From Cyanoderma ruficeps (Eukaryota; Chordata; Aves; Passeriformes; Timaliidae), in assembly GCA_008694505.1 (NCBI GenBank), contig VZDJ01007755.1, forward strand, positions 8,198,334 to 8,262,333: DNA of 64,000 nucleotides. Reading direction: 5' to 3'. Shown here piece after piece: positions 22,539 through 35,352 of this stretch. Within the stretch, counting starts at the first letter, position 1. Each line of letters starts with the position of its first letter. The notes below the pieces were generated by a model that ran no database searches, was not told the origin of the DNA, and saw nothing but the letters and a program-made list of their open reading frames with translations. The position numbers were made by a program, and so were the translations under genes.

Positions 22539-23737
22539 ATTGACAACTGGAACAGACTTCTGATGTTTTGTGTTATGTTTGAACTAAATGGAATGATACA
22601 TGGCCTGTCCTGCTGAACCTTGAATGGTTTTGAGCAGCATGTCCTACCCCTGAGATGCCCTTCTTGCCTTGCAGTGGCTGAATAGGGATGAAAGGAGCAA
22701 AGCCCCAGAAGGAATGAAAGGAAAAAAAAATCAGACAACAGTGGAATAATGGAAAAATGTCACATAAACAATAAGGTCTGGGCTTTAGTAATTGGAGCCT
22801 GTGCTGCAGAAGGCCTTTACAAGCAGTGCAGTACCACGTTAGTTAAAAGTTCTGCAACAGAAAATAGGCTATAAATACTGACTAGTAAGGTTTATTTGTA
22901 CATATTTGGGGTGTGAATGATTGCCTACTTTGTTTTATTGAAAAAGAGGCACACATGGATAGAGAGTCTCACAAGTAAGGTTATAGACCCAGTATCCTTT
23001 TAGCTGATTTAGTTTACTGTGCATAGAGCAGAAGTATTCAAAGGGAAATTTAGCAGGGGTAGACTAAACCACTGATTGTCTGATTAGCCTTTAGATACAC
23101 TGAAGATATTACATGTTTCACCATGTGAGCAGCATAAGCAGGATATGTATTTTTAGGCTGTTTGGAAGTAGACCAACTGATGTACTGACAGGTATTCATC
23201 ATTATCTCTCAGCAAGACCCAAATCTCCTACTGGCCAATTTACTGTCCTGTTGTGTAATAGCAGAGCTCAGTCTGAACATCTATTATTAGGATGCTTTCA
23301 CATGAAATTAATCTGCACATGCAAGGTAGAGCAGTTAATCAGCACTGTCAACACAACTGTGTGGCTCATCCGGTATGGGGTTTGCTGTACAAGTATAGCA
23401 TTATGTTGCTTCATCCTATTATTCTGTGGAGAAGATACAGCTATGGTGACAGTGTGTTAGCTCTGCAGTGCTTAATCCCTATTAAGCCCGTCACAGACAC
23501 TAGGATGCTTTCCTTGGTGTCACTTTTGCGTCAAAAAATTACCGTACCAAAAGTAAATGTTGGAAGTGCGCGGAATTGCTACATGAGTGTAGTAGCACTG
23601 GAAATACCTGTAAAGTAAGAATTCTCCAAAATGTGTCTGCTAAAACTTCAAGAGACAATCTGATGACACTTTTCTATTCTCTTTGCTTTTTTTTTTTAAA
23701 CCCAGGACTAGTCAAAAGAAATGATAATCTCAAAATT

Positions 23738-24143
23738 ATGAGGGTGAGCAGAGGGCTGGAGTATCGCTTGTATGGAGGCAGGTTGAGAGAGTTGGGCTTG
23801 TTCAGCTTGGAGAAGAGAAGGCTCCAGAGGGGCATGCGAGCACCTTCCAGTACCTGAAGGGGGGTACAGGAAAGTTGGAGAGGGACTTTTGACGAGGTCA
23901 TGTAGTGACAGGACAAGGGAGGATATGAGGGAGAAATTCTTTACTGTGAGAGTGGTGAGGCACTGGAACAGGTTATCCAAAAAGGTTACGGAGGCCTTAT
24001 CCCTGGAAGTGTTCAAGGCCAGGTTGGATGGGGCTTTGAGCAACCTGGTCTAATGGAAGGTGTTCCTGCCCATGACAGGGGGATTGGAACTGGCTGATCT
24101 TTAAGATTCTCTTCCAACCCAAGCCGTTCTATGATTCCATGAT
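23738..24143 (+). mobile_element. CR1 LINE 3' fragment, well preserved
   Basis: About 400 bases with complete CR1 3' block order: GGGCTTGTTCAGCTTGGAGA, GAAGGCTCCAGAGGGGCAT, GGCACTGGAACAGG, GTTCAAGGCCAGGTTGGATG, GGGGATTGGAACTGG, CTTCCAACCCAAGC and a TTCTATGATTCCATGAT tail. It lies in the intergenic interval. Confidence 0.93.
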
Positions 24144-25026
24144 ACTTTTCTCATCATGGGTTGTTTGCAGTATTTGCTTGTCTGCTTTTTTTTTTACCAT
24201 AATTTTGTGTTGCGCAGATGGTTGCAGATTTGCCACTTGGAACCTTGAATTTTGTCACAGCATACATCGCATTCGTACCATATGTTGCTTCCTGAAACAT
24301 TTTAAAATGGTTAAAATTATCTCTTTATGTGAGAAAATTGGTCAGAAAGATGTAACAAAATTTTGAACTGTAGGGAGCATTTTCCTAAAACCTGGAGTGT
24401 TTACTAACACTTCTCGCTTTTGCCTGTGTGTGAAACATTACAAGGTGAGATGCCATTTGGAATTAATATCAGGCTGCAGATATAAAGCAGACCAAATATA
24501 TATTTTTTCCCCACCATGGAGCTGAGTCAGCTGTTGTAGAGCAGTTCATGTTCTGCTGGGCCTTGTCCGTCCATACCAGTTACTGTAACGAGTGAATGCA
24601 GCACAGCTCATCAGCTCATCACCTTTGGTTCTTGTTTTCCAGCTAAAACCATACCATGCTCTGGAAACATGAGATGCCAAAGTTCTAACAAAAACACATT
24701 ATTCAGAAAAGATCTCGAAAGTTTAAAAAAATAGAAGTCAAGAAATGGAACAATTTTTTTTTTACCTAATTCCTTTCAATGAGGAACACAATGTTCCAAA
24801 CGTCAGGGAGAGTAGGAATTTACAATTTTGTGTCATCTTTGTACAGAATTTGGGATGCAGATGGGGCTAATCTTCATATGTTCTGGATGGATTTGCTTTT
24901 CTGTTTCTTTCAGTAGTGTTTTGTTAGGTCTACACTTTGCTCAGAACAACTTATTTTTCTTTTGGTTACTTCCTAAGTGGGAACAGAAATGGAGACCCCA
25001 ATGAACATTTGTTAGTTGTCTTTTAC

Positions 25027-25275
25027 AGAATCACAGAATCAATTAGGTTGGAACAGACCTTTGAGATTATCAAGTCCAGCCTATGACCCAACACCACCAT
25101 GTCAGCTAGACCATGACACTGAGTGCCACATGTCCAGTGTTTTGTTAAATATCTCCAGGGATGGTGACTCCACCACCTGCCTGGGCAGCCCATTCCAATG
25201 CCCAAACACCCTTTCTGTGAAGAAATTCTTCGTAATGTCCAACTTAAACCTCCCTGATCTATTTGAAATCTACCA
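25027..25275 (-). mobile_element. CR1 LINE 3' fragment
   Basis: In reverse orientation, it starts on the plus strand with the CR1 tail AGAATCACAGAATCAATTAG, then GTTGGAACAGACCTTTGAGA, CTGCCTGGGCAGCCCATTCC and GAAGAAATTCTTCGTAATG. It is moderately diverged. Confidence 0.9.
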
Positions 25276-28107
25276 AAGGTACCTAGAAACATTTCTGAGC
25301 TCTTAATTCTGTAATGGGGTTTTCAGCTCTCCAGACACTTCTTTAATGATCAGATTCCTCCCTACTGTCTGAAAAGCACTTTCCTGACAGATCCACCAAA
25401 ACATTTGAAGCATCCTTTCCATTTAGAAATTAATGAATTTTCTTTTGCTCATTATGCAGTGAATTAATTTTCTTAACTAGTGGGCACCGCATTTGCAGGC
25501 TTGCTTGGTTAATGTTTTTTTACCATAGATTTACACTTTCCAGATAGAAATTTTGATATTTGATCTGGCTTTGTGAGAGCAAGCTTGAGGGAAAAGGCTG
25601 ACTGCAGCTTGGCTCAGTCTCTGAAGGCATTAATGAAAATAAAAAACAAATCTCACAGCTGAAGCAAGCGCACACAAACCCGAAATTACTTTTAGAATCC
25701 TGATTCTGGACAATCCTGAGTCACATTTATGAAAACAAAACTTCCTGGCTCCTTTTTCTCCTTGCAAAACGTAATACCAGTACAGAAGCATAGCAGCTTT
25801 GATGGCATTTCCAGGACCAAGGTTGCCATCTGAGTTGAGCAGTGCTGAGGGCCCTTTTCCTGGAGGAGCAAGCTCAGGAGAAGACTTCAGCAGCCCTCAG
25901 GGCCTGTTTGGAGCAAAGTGTAACTCAGTAGTATGCAGTGGAAGATGTCACACTATCATCAGGTATTCCCACCTCTACGCTTGTGGTTTCCTCTCAAAAG
26001 CAAGTTAGTAGTCATGCTTGCTACTCAATTTCTCTCTCTGCCACTTGTCTCTGCCAAAATCTTTCTTGGAGCCATCCTCTGTGTTACCCAGGGTCTTCAG
26101 GACAGGGCTTAAATCCCACTAAAGCTTGCTGTCATAGAGGGGGTGAAGCAAGCTCGAGTGCCTGTGGTTCCCCTGGCCTGTGGCAGTGCGTGGTGTGGTG
26201 CTGGCTGGGCTGCCTTTGCAGAGCAGTCAGAGGAGGAGGCAGCAGCCTGGCTGACCCAGCCACCCTGTTTCCAGTGCCTCATGTGCTCTGGAATATCTTG
26301 TTTAGCCCAGGGCTGGCTCAGGCGTGGCCAGACAGACACAGGAAGTTAAAGCTGAGGAGGAGCTAATGTCATTAACTTCGGGTCTTTGTGCACGTCCCAC
26401 CACCTCCTTCAGATCCTCATACAGAGCAAACGATAGGGGAAGGCTGCTCTTCTAACAAGAGAGAAAGCTTCTTATAAAGAACTTCTGGTATTTTTCTGTC
26501 ATCCTACAGTATGCCCAAATACCATTTCTAGGAGGCAATAAGCTTTCTGCATAGCACCTGTAATAAATGAACCAATAGACATTTATACTGTGATTTATTC
26601 CACCCTTCTAGTGCAGCAAAGGGTCTGAATTTGTGCTGAAACCACTTTTAAATTGCTTTGGTTACTCTGTGCCCAGTGCTTCATTTGCAAAGCTCTCCTT
26701 TTGAGCCAGTGGATGTACAATTTGAAAAGCATCTAAATTTGGAGGACAGCTTTTGTTGCTGTCTGCAGCAAGGTGAGTCAGAAGAGCCTGGCATGTGGGC
26801 AGCTAAACACCCACCAGGGCCCAAAAACACAGTTCAAGAAAGGATGAGAGTAGAGAGCTGACCTAAAAAGGCAGCCAGAAAATCTCAGTTGTTGGAATGC
26901 TGATCCATCTTTAGTTTCTTAACTCATATCTTACATCAGTGGCTACAGGACCAGATACTGTCTGACTTTACACAGCAGCATGGGTAAGTGTACATGTGTG
27001 TTTTTTGTGATGCCCTGTTTCTCTGGTATAAACAAGATCATGGAACCTTCTTCAGCTGCTGTTGCAAGGCAAATAGCAGGCCATTATTATTCAATCCACC
27101 TGGGCTTTGCAAATGTCTAGATGATATCACTCATGCTGGCTTTGACATTATTACACTTAATAATTTTTATTAGCTGGTGAACCAAGCAGTTTCTGTAGAT
27201 GTGCTGATTTCTAACAGATTGTCCCTTCAAACCATGCAGCAAAAATAGAGAGCAAGAAAATAATTATTTCTGTAGCCTAAGCTCCTAATTTTAATGCAGA
27301 TCTCTGCAGTTGTTGGAGTGAGGTCTATAGGAAGTTTTTATCAAGTAATTTGCCCATTTCTGAGGATCTGGGCCCTAATTCCAGTATCTAAAGTAGAAGA
27401 CAGAACCTGTGTTAACAGCATGCTCACATTGTGGCAAATAAAGCTACAAACACTCAGGTTCCTGAATAATACTTCCACCTCAACAAATATTCTTTATATT
27501 ATGTATATCAGGATATTCCTGCACTCCAGAGAAAACACACAGGACCAAACAACAGATTTAACAGTGAGGAAAATTTTCAAATATAAGAAGTGTATTTCAC
27601 CTGTAGAAATGGGATATCCCAAAAAATTTTCATACTGGCGCTTTTCTTCTGAACAAGTTTGATTTCTTTGGCAAGCTGTCCTGTTTCAACAGTCCCTCCT
27701 CCTTTCCGGGCAGCGTGCCAGGCAAGAGACCGCAGAAGAGACAGGCAGTCAAAGGAAAACACGTGAGTCTGTAGTATCAGCTCTTTGGGGACAGAATGAG
27801 GGCCCGCTTCCATCAAATTTAATCAGATTTAATGCTCAACCGCTGGGAGCAGCTACTGTTTTGCAACTGGAGAGAGGAAAAGATGTTTGGCTGAGTGCAG
27901 GCAGGATGTGTTGGAGAAGGTGGTGGTGATTCAACCCAGTATAAATGTACTACTGGTGGGGTGGGGCGAAGTCAATTTTAAGAGGTGCAGCAAGTGTTGG
28001 CAGCTGCATGAAATAAATTAGTAAGTCAAATGAAGAAAACATCACAGGCTCCAGGTAACTCATGTGCCCATGACCCAAATTCCCCTTCCTGGTATCCCAT
28101 ACTGCTC

Positions 28108-28127
28108 TGTGTGTGTGTGTGTGTGTG
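28108..28127. repeat. (TG)10 microsatellite
   Basis: Twenty bases of perfect TG dinucleotide repeat in intergenic DNA. Likely polymorphic. Confidence 0.95.
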
Positions 28128-28399
28128 GGTTTACCTTACATTTTAGAGAAGGTTTATTTCTCCCAAGAATCCATTTCTGTAACAACAGTGCATCTGAAAT
28201 GGGAATATTTGATCCTGTACAAGGTTGCTGGGCTGTTTTTTCCCCCTCCTTCATTACATAAATTTTTGTTTAGTGAGCAGTTCTGCCCCTTTACAACCAT
28301 CCGAGTATAAAATCACCAACTTTAGTTGCCACTAGCACAGACATTACTTAGCAAGGCAGATTGTCTTAAGTTAGAAAAGCTGTCAAAATGCAAGATGTA

Positions 28400-28785
28400 T
28401 GAGAAATAGCTGAGGTCACTTGGTTCAGCTTAGAAAAGCAGAGACTGAGGGGAGACCTCAATGCAGTCTAAAAATTCCTCATGAGGGGAAGCAAAGGGCC
28501 AGGGATCAATCTCTTCTTTCTGGTGACCTGTGACATGGAATGGTCTGAAGTTGTGTCATAGGAGGTTTATAGTAGGAAAAGGTTCTTCCCTCAGAGGGTG
28601 CTTGGGCACTGGGACAGGCTGCCCAAGGAAGTGGCCACAGCACCAAGCCTGGCAGAGTTCAGGAAGCATTTGGACAGTGCTCTCAGGCTCATGGTGTGAC
28701 TCCTGGGGATGGTGCTGTGTGGGGCAGGGAGTTGGACTTGATGATCTTGTGGGTTCTTTCCAGCTCAGGATATTCTATGATATCT
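28400..28785 (+). mobile_element. CR1 LINE 3' fragment
   Basis: Blocks in order include TTCAGCTTAGAAAAGCAGAG, GGGAGACCTCAATGCAG, GGGCACTGGGACAGGCTGCC, GGCAGAGTTCAGGAAGCATT, TTGGACTTGATGATCTTGTG and an AGGATATTCTATGATA tail. It belongs to the same broad CR1 group as the copy at 179-330 but on the opposite strand. Confidence 0.92.
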
Positions 28786-31700
28786 CAACATGGCATAGAT
28801 AGTGCAGTTATTCACCTTTGTAAGAGGAAAGGAAAATTTTTTTATATGCCCAATTCCTAAGTTGTTTCCCCTGGCCAGCCTGAAAGCCTGTCCACCTCAT
28901 GGAGTTAAATCTGCTGAATTCACACTTACAAATGCCGTAAAGCAAATAATGGAAAACCCGAACATTGCATCTCATTTGCTGGCATCTGAGGGCAAGGGAA
29001 GAAGGATCTTTGAACAGGGAAGCTTGCAGTGTGAAAAGGTTTGCTAACACTTTGGCCTCTGTTTTTTTTTTTTGTTCTTCCCCCCCAAGCACATTGGCTG
29101 TAAGTAAGTGTGCAGTTAATGTTTCCCATGTCAGAAACAGTAAGGGCACAGCAAATTTAAAAGCATTTCTGTCTTGGCACAAGTGGAAACCCACATTGCT
29201 GAAGCAGAGATGATTCCTTTGAACACTCACTGAGCACCTCTGAGCACTCACAGCAGATGCTGCATCCGTGTCCTGACAGCTGGCAGGAAGAGCTCAGACT
29301 GGCGCCGTGCACCGTCCGAGCCAGCAGCAATGTGAGCTGGCACACAGGGAGCCGGCTCTTCCTGCAGCCTGATGTGGACTGAAAAAGCCAGTATGAAAAA
29401 GTTCTCTTTGCAGCCTCTGCTTAAAAACCAGACATGTGGGACCTGGAAAGTGCCAGAACAAGGAGCACTGCCCTGCCACAGAGAAAAGCTCAGCTCTGGC
29501 AAGGCAGCAGGACACGGTGCCCAGCTCCATTGCTCCCCCTCCCTACCATGCCTGACTGGCTGTATGTCCCTGCTGGCTCTGCTTACTCCTGCTGCACAGT
29601 TTGATCTGTGCACTCATGCCTTGACACATAGCCCCAGAGTCTTTGTATATTTGTCCCAGGCAGTTAAATAACAGAGACCCTGAGCCTAGAAACTTCTCTG
29701 CTTTCTTCCCCCTAACCAGCTGCCTTCACAAGAGGCAGAGCATCTCCCTTGGGCCTGTCTTCCTGATTGAATTCAAATGGCACTGCTTTAGTACTTCCTT
29801 TGAATCGAGGTAGTAGATAATGCAGAGCAAATGACTGCTTCTGATAACTCAGGTTTCAGAGGAATGTCAGATGAAGTCTTCAAGGCAAACTGTAATGAAC
29901 ACAAGGCTTTTATGTTGTTCCAAGATTTTTTGTTTTTCTCGAAGGCTGCCCTGTTTTTTCTGAGTCTTCCTTTAGGAAATATAAGAGCTGTGATCTCAAA
30001 AGAGGCTGCACATGTGTACACAAGAAAAACTACTCCAAAGGATAAAAGTGCAACCAAAACTTCACTTCCTATTTTAATTCTGCTTCAGACAGAAATAAAA
30101 AGAGAGTGTATTATCTCTGCACAGTCAGAAGCATCTTGTAGCATAGGCTGCTGGTAAAAATGAATTATCTATGCAAGAAAAGTTACTTAAAGAAAAGGTT
30201 TTAGGAGATCTGTATTCAAAACAATGTTGAAAAAGTTTAATTTAAAATTGAGGTTTCTCATGTCCTACTTGAATGCAGTACCAGGGCAATGGCATACCTG
30301 ACTGGAAACACAGTGCAGTGACTTTCAGTCTCTGCTGAGGGATGAGATGTGCCGTGCTGGATCAGACCATTAGCCATGGTACCATCCAAACCATGCACTG
30401 GTGAGAGTGTGCTATGTCCAGCTTGCCCTTGGGCAATTCCATAGGGCTGTGTGGTAGGGGAGATGAATCCAGACAAAGCAGCAATGGTTCTGTGCTGAGC
30501 AGGAGGCACGAGAGCCTTTAAAATGGGCAGGAGCCAGAGGTGACCTCCTGTAGGGACTGGGAGACAGATTCAGGCAGGGGTAGAAATGGTCATTTCCATT
30601 CCCTGTTCCCCAGCCCACATTTTAAAGTCTCACCATCATGATGTGTCAGGCATTCAACTGAGCACTGAGAACGAATACCAAGGACCACGTTCTTTGGATC
30701 CCCAAATTTCCGAGAACTTTTCTCATTTAATTGCATATTTTCTGAAGATGTCTGATTCTAGACATCCACACAAGGATATCGAAGACAGAAGTTTCACTCT
30801 GGAATTCTTTCTGCAACAAAGCCTCACAGAGGTGCTCTACAGGCAAGGTAAAATAATTTTATGTGCTATGTTATACACCACTATAATGAAATCCTGTTCC
30901 ATTTGAGTGTTGAAGAAATTGCTGTCACTGAAATCTCATGTCTTATCTGCACAGAGTAACAGTTTGGGATCAGGTGATGGGACCAAATGTAAAAAACTGA
31001 TAACTACATAAATAGAATGGAGTTGGATAATTATAACTTTCAATATGAGCTGGGTCAGATATATAAGCAAAAGCCCATCTAAAGGCTAAACTTGATTCAT
31101 TATTAGTTACGAGTCACACACAGGAGTTGATGCCACTTTGAAGAAAGATATAACCACGAGGCATAATTATTCTTCATAGCCTGTAATGTCCTGCCTGCCA
31201 TCAGCTGGGGAAAAGAGGGGAGAGCTGTAACCCCTGTGTGAGCACCAGTGCTTCTCATGGGAGGCAAATCAGCCCATATAATAGAACTGAAACTTCAACC
31301 TCATTTTTGCTTTACAAATACAGTGCACCCTGCACTGTGTAAGCTGCTCACAGGGGTGAGATATTTGGAGATATCATTAAAGGAGGTCATTAAGACATGC
31401 TACATGATTTATGCTAAAGCAGAATTTAAGCACATGGCAGTTATTTACATTCTTGGGAAGTGGTGAATGCTCTAGGATATTATGGAACAGCTAAAGAAGG
31501 GTCTCCTTATTTTGGCTTGTGTTTTTCAAGCCTAGATTTTAAAATATGGGCTCATATAAAAGTCACAGAAATTCCAAGTAAGCCCAACAGATCCTGGGGT
31601 GAAACTGTAGGCAGAAGATGGTACAGTGTACTTAACAAAACACTAACAGGCAGGGAAGTTGAGAGATGGGTTAATTTTCCTGCTTTTATCAGAACATTGT

Positions 31701-34460
31701 TAGAACATTCCTCAGGACATCAAACCTCTGACAAAATGTCACAGCATGTTACCTGTAATGTTAACCACAGAGCTCCTCACAAATGCTGCACCAACACAGT
31801 CAGCTGGAATCAAAGCACAGAGAGGTGACAGCACTTGAAATGTAGTCTCAAACATAACAGATGGCAAGCAGAGCCCAAAGCAAAACAAATCCCCAAAGGA
31901 AAACACAAAAAACAAATATCAGAGACAAATGGGCATTTAAAATAAATGAAGAAGTGCATACAAAAGAAAAATGCCTTAAAGGGAGAATCTTGGAAGAGTT
32001 ACAAAATCATCAGACAAGAAAAAAGATCAATATGGATAAATGTGAAATAGAGTTGTGTAACGCTGCTCACTCAGTCTGAAGGAGACTCCAGATGTTCCCT
32101 CTTTCACTGAACTGAAAGTTGGGAAATAGCTGGTTTGCAGAGGGTGACTGAGCTGAGGCTGGTCATGGTGCCTCTTGTCTCACTACAAGAGTGAGAAACT
32201 ACACCTAGGGATGAGAAACTACTTTCATTTCACTGCAGTGGTGGATCCACTGGTCTGGTGGAAGAGTGCACAGAGCTAACAGAGGAATAAAGTAGGGTCA
32301 GTGCTGGTGAAGATATAGAGGAACTACTAGCAGCAGCTAGCACTCCACTAATCATGGATGTTAAAATGAAGTTAGGTCCATATTGAAAAGATTGGTGGAA
32401 TTTAATGAATTGATGAAATTCTAAATTTGGACTGCTTCCTGTCTTTACAGACATAGGGAAGTTAAAATTAGTACAAGACTAACATGCTTAAAACTATGAA
32501 ATAGTTTGGTGATGACCTGCAGGAGACCATAATATCTGTAATAAACCATGAGCTCAGTTCCCATTATTTATAATAGTAAGGTACTTAAGCTTATCCTTCT
32601 GTGTTTTGGGACATTATCAGCGATCTTCACTTCTATAAACTGGTCAACTTGGTTGACAAAGTAAGTCCTGTGAGCACAAGTAGCAGTCACACAGCAGTGA
32701 GAAGCAGCACACATACCTTGGGTGGGATCATGGCAGCAAAGCTTGTGCTCACAGCACAAGAACCTGATTTGCAATAAATGACCTGGTTTGCTGAAAGACA
32801 TAGTAAGTGTGAGCATCAATATTTTTTTTGTGTAGCCTCTTGTGGACAAGAAATCCTCCTGCCTTGGATGAAGCCTAGCACTGAGGAGCAGCCCCTGAAG
32901 CCCACGACATGCACAGCCCGCTGTGCTAGGTGGCAGCAAAGGCAGGGAAAGCCACCCTTCCAGCCAGCCTGGCTCTGCATCCTCCGGAGCTTTTTGTCAG
33001 CAAACTGAGCTCTCTTCCCATTGGAACAGAGCGCACGTGAGCACCTGGGAATAGCACTAATGTAAAGTAGTAAAAAAAAGCATTATTTTGTGGAAAACAC
33101 TCTATAGACAGTAGTGAACTTAAGAATTTGCTCAGCCTAAAACCATTCCTGAGAGTAGGTTTCCAACTCATCTTCACATCAAATTCACCTGTGGTTGTGT
33201 GTTTGACCACAGCTCTGAAATACTCCCACAGCAAAAATACTGTACATCAACACTTACTTTCCTGCATTCCAGCTTCGTTTCTGAAATTACTGAACAAATC
33301 AGTCTTATACCTGTGCAACATTCCGGAGGAAAATAAAAACCTTCTAATCTCTAATCTACATTTCCAAGTTTCCCATTGCTATAGTAGGAAGGCACTGCTC
33401 CTTCCCATGCACACAGGTCTCTAGGTGCATTATTAGCATGATATTAAGCTCAGCCTCTTATTAGCTCCCAAACTAAGTAAAGTAGGAGAAAAACCCTGCT
33501 TGAATAATTTTGCCAAGACACCCAGGACTTTTATTATCAACTCCCTGTATTTTTTCAGATTCTCTTTTTTTCCCCCTGAAACTATAGACATGTCTTTTAA
33601 GGCAGGAGAGACAAGAAGTAGTCTGAATAAGCATTTTTCAAGCCACTTGCAAAATTTTTTTCTCCCCTTCTGTTGTAAAGAATCTAATTAAACTGTCTAC
33701 TACCTTTGTTCAGCCTAAAAAGAAGCTGCTCTGATTCTTTCATGTAGGTTTTCATTAAAAGTCCCCTAAAGAAAACTTTTTCCCTAGAGGTAAATAATTT
33801 GCATAAACCCATGCAAAATAAATTCCTTTTACCCCAAGCTAACTAGACCCCACTGTGGCAGCAGCTCACCCAATTAATGTGTCCCATGCAGCCTGCATTT
33901 GGGGAGAGGAGTAGAAAACCATGGTAGAGGGAAAATAATATTTTAAAGATGGTACAACCATCTACATCTTCCCTGGAGCTTTTCCCAGTTATTGGGGTCA
34001 AAACAAGACTGGGGTGAGGCTCAGCTCTGCCTTCTCCACTACTCAGTGAGTATCACTGAATGGTGATCCTTTTCAGGGGTCTGAAGGGGGTTTAAAAACA
34101 ACAAAGCACCTTCTCCTGTCTCCTGTGACCATGGCCCTTCTCAGGTGATGGAAGAATCCTGGTTTTCTGCTGGCCTGCCTAGGCGAGGGCAGCTGTTTTG
34201 GAGGTCTTCTTTCTAGACAGTACGAAGAGCCTCATCTGTGGTGGCCAAGGGCACCCTCTTCTGCTGCTCTGGGCGAGATGCCTGCTGGGGTATCTCATGA
34301 TTTCCTGGGTGTCCCTGCTGGGGCACCATCTGTAAGGCTGTCCAAGCCTCTGATAAAGTCTTCTCCCAGTCCCAGGAGAAACCTGGGAGCCACTTGCATC
34401 ACTGCCACATTCAGGGATGGGAGCTTCTGTGGTAAAACTGCCTAGAAGCATAAAATAATT

Positions 34461-34525
34461 ACTGGTGGAAAAGATCTCTAGATATCATCTGTTCCAAACC
34501 ATTGACCAAGCTGGACTAACATTTG
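34461..34525 (-). mobile_element. Possible short CR1 end fragment
   Basis: The stretch GTGGAAAAGATCTCTAGATA followed by ATCATCTGTTCCAAACCATT resembles the reverse complement of a CR1 3' end, but it is too short and too worn to be sure. Confidence 0.3.
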
Positions 34526-34534
34526 TCTTCTTTG

Positions 34535-34895
34535 CTAATAATTTCAGAAGCTCAAAAGTTAGCATCCTTTTTCTGATCCGGGATAAAAGAGTGTTGCCCT
34601 GAGTTTTCTGTCTTTTTGTCTTTCTGTAGAACTTTCTCACGCAGCTTTCTAAAAACAATATCTATTCTTAGAATGTTTACATACTTCTCCTGTGAGAGAC
34701 GAAATGATTGATGGTGATGTCCACCATCCAGGTTGAAGAGGTGGCGACCTGTCCAGCCAATCTCTTGACCTCTGTACATATGTATAAATACTGGAGTCAA
34801 ATTGAATTAAAGGAGGAGTTTTCTAAACCAGCCATGGTGTGAGTTTCATTTGAGTGTTCCAGAAATTGGGACACGCCCAGCTTCGGCCTGCAACA
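34535..34895 (+). mobile_element. Endogenous retrovirus LTR (5' boundary uncertain)
   Basis: The right end is well supported. TATAAATA (34783-34790) is followed 16 bases later by ATTAAA (34806-34811), then a U5-like segment ending in CA at 34895, two bases before a tRNA primer-binding site. The close TATA and poly(A) hexamer imply a very short R region, as in alpharetrovirus-like (class II) elements. The left end is only a guess, because no clear TG start or duplication was seen. No viral coding sequence follows. Confidence 0.6.
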
Positions 34896-34897
34896 TC

Positions 34898-34915
34898 TGG
34901 TGACCCTGAATGTGT
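34898..34915 (+). other. Decayed retroviral primer-binding site, tRNA-Trp-like
   Basis: The sequence begins TGGTGACCCTGA, close to the complement of the tRNA-Trp 3' end used by Rous sarcoma virus and related elements, with several mismatches in its second half. It lies two bases after the LTR end, the expected spacing. Only about 50 bases of leader remain beyond it before sequence assigned to the XKR4 3' end. Confidence 0.6.
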
Positions 34916-34988
34916 GAGAACAGCAGCCCAAGCAACAAAAGAGTTTTAAAAAGGACTCAAAAGACAGGATAAAATGACCACAGTGTAC

Positions 34989-34994
34989 TTTATT
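34989..34994 (-). terminator. Predicted distal XKR4 poly(A) signal AATAAA
   Basis: Minus-strand AATAAA followed within 20 bases by the GT-containing GTACACTGTGGTC. Cleavage would fall near 34965-34975. It lies only about 75 bases beyond the retroviral primer-binding site of the neighbouring LTR, on the opposite strand. Confidence 0.5.
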
Positions 34995-35344
34995 TAATGA
35001 TTTTGGTACCTTGTGTTGCAATAAAATAAAAAAAATCTACAAAATCCAAATATATAAAATTTTCAAGTTTCCCTTTTAAGTTTTACAAGAAAAATCAAGT
35101 TGTAACCAAGGAAATTTGTTAGTATGAAGCACTACTTTCAACTTCATTTCATCACAAATTGCAACTTACTTAACAGACCAAAATAACTATGGTACTGCAG
35201 TACATCAAATACTTCACACACTGTGTTCTTTACTATAGCACATGTAACCTCTACCACGGGAGGCAGTGGTCTCTAGCCAATAAAGACACTCTTCACAATC
35301 TGAACTCTAAAGGAATGTTTGTATACATGGATTCAGAATATATA

Positions 35345-35352
35345 TATTTACA
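35345..35352 (-). promoter_or_regulatory. Candidate Pumilio-binding site in XKR4 3' UTR
   Basis: Minus-strand TGTAAATA fits the Pumilio consensus TGTANATA. It lies a few hundred bases upstream of the predicted distal poly(A) site, in AU-rich sequence. Such motifs are frequent by chance in AT-rich DNA. Confidence 0.3.

Larger units (their letters stand above)
19917..22555 (+). other. TMEM68: TMEM68 3' UTR (end predicted)
   Basis: From the stop codon to the first strong poly(A) arrangement: AATAAA at 22533-22538 followed by a T/G-rich element at about 22561-22582. This gives a UTR of about 2.6 kb. A weaker ATTAAA at 20893 could give a short form of about 1 kb. If the distal site is used, the UTR carries an antisense ERV LTR (about 21475-21898). 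Confidence 0.6.
22556..34460. other. Intergenic interval between convergent TMEM68 and XKR4
   Basis: About 12 kb with no coding exon I can support. It contains three CR1 fragments, a (TG)10 microsatellite and several moderately GC-rich patches (about 25800-26400, 29230-29700, 32680-33010, 34080-34450) without recognisable domains or repeat identity. The open frames in it are short, overlap on both strands and show no family signature. Confidence 0.6.

Noticed and set aside
30340..30400. TGCTGGATCAGACCA-like stretch resembling an ancient amniote L3/CR1 3' end
   Set aside because: Only about 20-40 bases look similar, too little to call without a repeat-library search.
31861..32079. Lys/Gln/Glu-rich plus-strand open frame
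   Set aside because: It reflects A-rich sequence, with no domain or splice context.
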